A stretch of DNA of 9,177 nucleotides from DASSWB01 sp035705495 (GTDB lineage Bacteria > Bacteroidota > Bacteroidia > Flavobacteriales > Flavobacteriaceae), in NCBI GenBank assembly GCA_035705495.1, contig DASSWB010000099.1, forward strand, positions 1 to 9,177, given 5' to 3'. Positions 5,844-9,177 of the stretch are shown piece by piece (positions within the stretch are counted from its first letter, which is position 1; every line of letters begins with the position of its first letter). The notes beneath the pieces are model-generated. The model was not told the origin of the DNA. It searched no databases and saw only the letters and a program-made list of their open reading frames with translations. The translations under genes and the position numbers were made by a program.

Positions 5844-7310
5844 TTATTTAACAATCAATTTTTTGCTCAGATTCAACCTTCCATTGCTGAATTGAACAAT
5901 GTATAATCCACTGCTTAATTCCAGCGAAACTTCATTTAGATCTGGATTCAGCACTTGTTCCTTAACCAATTTACCAGTTAGATCAAAGATTTGAAGTTTA
6001 TTAAATTTTGGAGTATTTAAAAATGAAATTTGATTGAAAGCGGGGTTGGGGACAAAAACAAATTCCTGAAGTAAAACATCGTTCACGCCTAAACTCGCAC
6101 AGCTCACAGGATCAAAAATAACAGTTCCCAAACTGCTGTCATCTACGCTGTGAACGATCACTTCTTCTGCCTCTTCTAATGTCATGTCTATTTCTTCGGT
6201 CCAGCAGTTGTGTTTTGCCATAATTGTGTTATCCGTATTGTTGTAAAGCGCATAAGTCACGCCGCCGTTACCGTTTCCAGAAAAAATATTTCCTCCCGGA
6301 TTATCTTCATCGTCACCTAAATTTATAGAAGCTTCATCTATTAAGGTAATTCCCCATAAATTTCCGCGGAATTCATTGTCACTCGCAATAATGTTTTGCG
6401 TGTCGTTGCTGGCGTTTAGTGAAATTCCGCTTCCACCTTGAAGTGGTATTCCTTGCGTATTATTATCTTCAATTACGTTGCCACGGATGTAAGAAAAAGC
6501 ATTTCCACCGGCAATTGTAATTCCATAACGGTTATCGCGAATCACATTATTATCTATTATTGCACGAATTTCTCCTCCAAAAAAATTAGAAACCGCAATA
6601 CCCCCAACTTTTATCATTGTTGGATCTCCGATAATTGTATTTTGAATGATTTGTAAAGTATCGGTTCCTGTTGGACCTAAATTGATCTGCGGCCGATTTT
6701 CATTTGCTTGTCCGTTGAATTCTATATGATTACCGATGATTCTTGCCGATACATTTTGGTTTGCACCCGAACCTACCGCAGGCATGTCGTTCAAAATAAA
6801 AGTATTTCCTTCAATTAAAGGTGAACCATTTGATAACGAAACCACCGCTCCTGTTGAAGCTCCAGCAACATTATGAGCCAAATAGCTGTTTGTTAGAGTA
6901 AAATCTGGCGTAATAACTTTGAGTCCGCCACCGTGCTGAATATTCGTGTTATTGATTAAAACCTCAGATTCCTCATAAAACCAAAAACCTTCATAAGGAG
7001 CCGTTTCGTCAGAAGCATTAATAATAATTTCCTGATCTCCAGCATCACTGATGAAAGTTCCGTGAACATCTATTAAAATTTCGGGATCTATAAGAAGAGT
7101 TAGAACTTGGTCGATTATCAATGAATCTGTTTCTGAAATAACAAGTGCCTCAGAAAGCGTATAATTTGTTCCATCGAAACTGATGGTTGTCGGACTTAAT
7201 TGCATGATGTCTTCCAGAGTGTATGATGTACCCTCATTTGGTGTGGTATAGGTTTGTGAAAAACCAATAAAGGGAAGAAACATTAAAAGGAACAAAGTAA
7301 TTTTTTTCAT
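5844..7310 (-). CDS. Secreted right-handed beta-helix protein with type IX secretion C-terminal sorting domain
   Basis: A 488-residue exported protein. Residues 1-18 are a signal peptide (MKK, then a hydrophobic core, ending GFS before Q19). Residues ~80-370 contain repeated turns rich in N, G and I, such as IEGNTFILND (166-175), IIGNHIEFN (191-199), IIDNNVIRDNRYGITIAGG (251-269), IRGNVIEDNN (275-284) and NEFRGNLWGITL (312-323), the pattern of parallel beta-helix (PbH1) repeats. KHNCW (366-370) ends the helix as the NxxW motif often does. C369 and C404 could form a disulfide. Residues ~415-488 are the type A sorting domain: FVPNPA, LQIFDLTGKLVKE, LSSGLYIVQF and final KKLIVK. This domain directs passage through the type IX outer-membrane machine, after which it is normally removed. 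No catalytic residues of a known polysaccharide lyase can be placed, so enzyme, adhesin and structural roles all remain open. It is a single gene with its own promoter and terminator. Confidence 0.9.
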   Translation of the reverse strand: MKKITLFLLMFLPFIGFSQTYTTPNEGTSYTLEDIMQLSPTTISFDGTNYTLSEALVISETDSLIIDQVLTLLIDPEILIDVHGTFISDAGDQEIIINASDETAPYEGFWFYEESEVLINNTNIQHGGGLKVITPDFTLTNSYLAHNVAGASTGAVVSLSNGSPLIEGNTFILNDMPAVGSGANQNVSARIIGNHIEFNGQANENRPQINLGPTGTDTLQIIQNTIIGDPTMIKVGGIAVSNFFGGEIRAIIDNNVIRDNRYGITIAGGNAFSYIRGNVIEDNNTQGIPLQGGSGISLNASNDTQNIIASDNEFRGNLWGITLIDEASINLGDDEDNPGGNIFSGNGNGGVTYALYNNTDNTIMAKHNCWTEEIDMTLEEAEEVIVHSVDDSSLGTVIFDPVSCASLGVNDVLLQEFVFVPNPAFNQISFLNTPKFNKLQIFDLTGKLVKEQVLNPDLNEVSLELSSGLYIVQFSNGRLNLSKKLIVK

Positions 7311-7333
7311 TTTGATATTTTTTTAGTGGGAAT

Positions 7334-7341
7334 CAAAATTA
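7334..7341 (-). promoter_or_regulatory. -7 promoter box for the beta-helix gene
   Basis: The minus strand reads TAATTTTG, an exact TAnnTTTG match, 23 bases upstream of the ATG at 7308-7310. Transcription would start near 7328. No clear TTG is found at the -33 position. Confidence 0.5.
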
Positions 7342-7398
7342 CCAATTTCTTTTATTTTAAACCTGATTTCTCCAGTCCAATGCTCGGAGTGGGATAAA

Positions 7399-7423
7399 AA
7401 AAACCGGATTTCCGCCGGTTTTT
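7399..7423 (-). terminator. Rho-independent terminator of the kdsA-DUF4197 unit
   Basis: AAAAACCGG (7399-7407) pairs with CCGGTTTTT (7415-7423) around a 7-base loop, a 9-bp stem with a GC core. On the minus strand the stem runs straight into a run of eight T (complement of 7396-7403). It lies about 100 bases past the DUF4197 stop. The plus strand also has a T-run (TTTTTCTTTT), so it could work in both directions, though no plus-strand gene ends nearby. Confidence 0.85.
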
Positions 7424-7521
7424 CTTTTGTGGTAATTCAAATTCTCTTATGAAAAAAATCTACTGCAAATATCGGTTTGGAAAATAACATCCATGTTACC
7501 CCAATATTATCAATTGTCAAT

Positions 7522-8232
7522 TTATTGATGATCTTGCATCGCAAAAATTCTTCGCAACAAATCCGTTGTGCGCGCCGAAATATTGTTGCGGATATCTTTT
7601 TCCTCCACAGCGATCATTGTGAAAACGCCTTCAAGGGCTTCCTGTGTAACATAATCGGTCAAATCTGGATTTACATCACTGGTAAGCGGCAAACTATTGT
7701 ATTTCTGGATAATGTTGCTCCAAATTTGATTGGCACCGACTTTGTCAAGTGACGTTTTTATCTGCGGATTGAATTTGGAATACAAAACAGCACTTGTTTG
7801 ACGTTCCAGATAATTGGTTGCTGCGGTATCATTTCCAAGTAAAATATTTTTTGCATCCGAAAAAGTGATGCCTTTTACCGCGTCCACAAAAATTGGCGTT
7901 GCTTCTTTTACCGCATCTTCGGCGGCGCGGTTCAGTACTTTTAAACCTTCATCAGCAAGATCTCCAAGACCAAAATCCCGCAATGTTTGATCCACTTTTT
8001 GCAGTTCCGTGGGAAGCAAGATTTTAACGAGATTGTTTCCGTAGAAACCATTCTCTTGGGTTAATTTGGTTACTTGTTCTTCAATTCCCTGATCGAGCGC
8101 TTGCCGTAAACCGGCTGCAATATCGGCGTCTGAAGAAAAAACACCCGTTTGTGGCATATTGTCGGCAATGGTTTGTAATTCTGCACAAGAACAAAAACCA
8201 AAAATTGCAAGAAGTGCGATTATCTTTTTCAT
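7522..8232 (-). CDS. DUF4197 family protein, probable lipoprotein
   Basis: A 236-residue envelope protein of unknown function. The N-terminus MKKIIALLAIFGFCSC has a hydrophobic signal and cysteines at 14 and 16. C16 followed by AELQ is the likely lipidation site, though the FCS preceding it is a loose lipobox. The mature part is mostly helical and fits DUF4197 as I know it: AAGLRQALDQGIEEQVTKL (39-57), NGFYGN (61-66), KILLPTELQKV (70-80), LNRAAEDAVKEA (100-111) with PIFVDAVKGITFSDAKNIL (113-131), and TAATNYLERQTSAVLYSKF (136-154). The C-terminal DYVTQEALEGVFTMIAVEE (193-211) is also typical. It starts 29 bases after the kdsA stop on the same strand, with no promoter box or terminator in the gap, so the two are probably co-transcribed. 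A role in envelope or lipopolysaccharide upkeep is suggested only by this context. Confidence 0.88.
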   Translation of the reverse strand: MKKIIALLAIFGFCSCAELQTIADNMPQTGVFSSDADIAAGLRQALDQGIEEQVTKLTQENGFYGNNLVKILLPTELQKVDQTLRDFGLGDLADEGLKVLNRAAEDAVKEATPIFVDAVKGITFSDAKNILLGNDTAATNYLERQTSAVLYSKFNPQIKTSLDKVGANQIWSNIIQKYNSLPLTSDVNPDLTDYVTQEALEGVFTMIAVEEKDIRNNISARTTDLLRRIFAMQDHQ

Positions 8233-8261
8233 ATTTCTTTTGAGTAAGGTTTTTTTCTGAA

Positions 8262-9080
8262 TTAAAAAGTGTTGATTGTTTTTCGGATCGCCACCAAATT
8301 GGTCAATAATTTTTCCAAATACTGCAAATCGAGCATATTGGCACCATCGCTTTTTGCATTCGCGGGATCAAAATGTGTTTCAATGAAGAGTCCGTCAACA
8401 TTGTTCACAATTCCTGCGCGCGCAATGGTTTCAATCATATCAGGTCTTCCGCCAGTTACCCCAGAACTTTGATTCGGTTGTTGCAATGAATGCGTTACAT
8501 CCAAAACCGTAGGTGCAAATTGGCGCATCGTGGGAATTCCGCGGAAATCAACAATCATGTCCTGGTAACCGAACATTGTGCCTCGATCCGTGACGATTAC
8601 TTGGTCGTTGTTACAATCCAATACTTTGGTAACCGCGTGTTTCATACTCTCCGGACTCATAAACTGCCCTTTTTTGAGATTGACAACTTTTCCTGTTTCG
8701 GCTGCGGCAACAACCAAATCAGTTTGACGAACCAAGAACGCCGGAATTTGAAGCACATCCACATATTCCGCTGCCATTTGTGCGTCGCTTATTTCGTGAA
8801 TATCGGTGACAGTTGGAACCTTAAAAGTTTCAGAAACCTTACGAAGGATTTTCAAAGCTTTTTCATCGCCGATTCCTGTAAAACTATCAATCCGACTCCG
8901 ATTTGCCTTTTTAAAGCTTCCTTTGAAAACAAATGGAATTTGAAGTTTATCGGTGATTTCAAGAATTTTTTCTGCGATGCGTAAGGCCATTTCTTCGCCT
9001 TCAATAGCGCAAGGACCAGCAAGAAGGAAGAAATTATTTGAATCGGTATATTTTAACTGCGGAATTGCTTCTAATTTCAT
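8262..9080 (-). CDS. kdsA: 3-deoxy-8-phosphooctulonate synthase (KDO-8-phosphate synthase), metal-dependent type
   Basis: This cytosolic enzyme joins phosphoenolpyruvate and arabinose-5-phosphate to make KDO-8-phosphate, the committed step to the inner-core sugar of lipopolysaccharide. It has 272 residues. Motifs in this numbering: LAGPCAIE (20-27), FKGSFKKANRSR (52-63), TDIHE (92-96), LQIPAFLVRQTDL (110-122), DRGTMFGY (165-172), DVTHSLQQP (194-202), TGGRP (209-213) and FIETHFDPANAKSDG (232-246). C24, H197, E234 and D245 match the four metal ligands known from the Aquifex enzyme, with the same H-E (37) and E-D (11) spacings. The E. coli enzyme has Asn at the Cys position, so this one is the metal-dependent class. 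The frame stays open upstream, but the TTG at 9099-9101 overlaps a -7 box, so ATG 9078-9080 is chosen. It is first in a unit with the DUF4197 gene. Confidence 0.95.
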   Translation of the reverse strand: MKLEAIPQLKYTDSNNFFLLAGPCAIEGEEMALRIAEKILEITDKLQIPFVFKGSFKKANRSRIDSFTGIGDEKALKILRKVSETFKVPTVTDIHEISDAQMAAEYVDVLQIPAFLVRQTDLVVAAAETGKVVNLKKGQFMSPESMKHAVTKVLDCNNDQVIVTDRGTMFGYQDMIVDFRGIPTMRQFAPTVLDVTHSLQQPNQSSGVTGGRPDMIETIARAGIVNNVDGLFIETHFDPANAKSDGANMLDLQYLEKLLTNLVAIRKTINTF

Positions 9081-9098
9081 TTCAAAAAAATATTTTGT

Positions 9099-9106
9099 CA
9101 AAGATA
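9099..9106 (-). promoter_or_regulatory. -7 promoter box for kdsA
   Basis: The minus strand reads TATCTTTG, an exact TAnnTTTG match, 18 bases upstream of the kdsA ATG at 9080. The -33 element is not clear: a TTTG at 9116-9119 is too close. The box overlaps the TTG that would otherwise open a longer frame, and so helps fix the start. Confidence 0.55.
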
Positions 9107-9129
9107 AACATTTAACAAATGTGGCTTTG

Positions 9130-9177
9130 TTAAGAAATTCTTGTAAAACCGATGTTGGGATGTGGAAGTTTCGGCAT
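9130..9177 (-). CDS. Possible 3' end of a further minus-strand gene (partial)
   Basis: On the minus strand one frame gives MPKLPHPNIGFTRIS and then a TAA at 9130-9132. This could be the tail of a gene entering from beyond the window edge. Another minus frame is also open from the edge, ending at a TGA near 9098-9100, so the true frame cannot be decided from so few codons. No function can be assigned. Confidence 0.2.
   Translation of the reverse strand: MPKLPHPNIGFTRIS

Noticed and set aside
7477..7752. Plus-strand 91-codon frame opposite the DUF4197 gene
   Set aside because: It lies mostly antisense to a well-supported lipoprotein gene, with no recognisable family or promoter.
8490..8984. 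Plus-strand 164-codon frame opposite kdsA
   Set aside because: It is antisense to kdsA and has low-likelihood composition (many Cys, His and Phe from complement codons). The kdsA identity is certain.
9081..9101. Seven-residue N-terminal extension of kdsA from a TTG start
   Set aside because: The TTG lies inside an exact -7 box, and the ATG at 9080 gives the normal family N-terminus.

Overview
The window looks like chromosomal DNA from a Gram-negative Bacteroidota bacterium of the class Flavobacteriia, probably close to Chryseobacterium/Kaistella. Four things point there: a secreted protein ending in a type A sorting domain of the type IX secretion system (a Bacteroidota pathway), Bacteroidota-type -7 promoter boxes (TAnnTTTG) in front of several genes, AT-rich spacers with almost no Shine-Dalgarno sequences, and proteins whose wording closely resembles flavobacterial purM, prfA and pyrF as I remember them. 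A KDO-8-phosphate synthase indicates an outer membrane with lipopolysaccharide. The genus is an inference.

Layout. Bases 1-300 hold three tandem copies of a hairpin-bearing intergenic repeat with a period near 104 bp, cut by the window edge. A short coding-like stretch that looks like a gene remnant follows, then purM (+; purine synthesis). Converging on purM, with stop codons overlapping, is a minus-strand pair: a 96-residue membrane protein and a lone ABC ATPase, joined by an ATGA overlap. Next come prfA (+; release factor 1), a strong hairpin terminator, and pyrF (+; last step of UMP synthesis). A spacer of about 310 bases follows, with two hairpins, a palindrome and a well-formed promoter, and then a BtuF-like helical-backbone metal receptor that lacks a signal peptide (+). 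A hairpin terminator separates this from the convergent gene for a right-handed beta-helix protein exported by type IX secretion (-). The last unit, read leftward, is kdsA followed by a DUF4197 lipoprotein, closed by a bidirectional-looking terminator. The right edge may carry the last codons of another minus-strand gene.

How the genes work together. Most are housekeeping or envelope genes, each with its own promoter and terminator: nucleotide synthesis (purM, pyrF), translation termination (prfA) and lipopolysaccharide core synthesis (kdsA). The less explained parts are the ABC ATPase with its tiny membrane partner, the cytosolic-looking metal receptor, the secreted beta-helix protein and the repeat array. 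I see no CRISPR array, prophage, insertion sequence, tRNA or rRNA, and no convincing new multi-gene defence or metabolic system. In two genes (kdsA and the metal receptor) the longest open frame begins at a TTG lying inside the promoter, so the true starts are taken as downstream ATGs.
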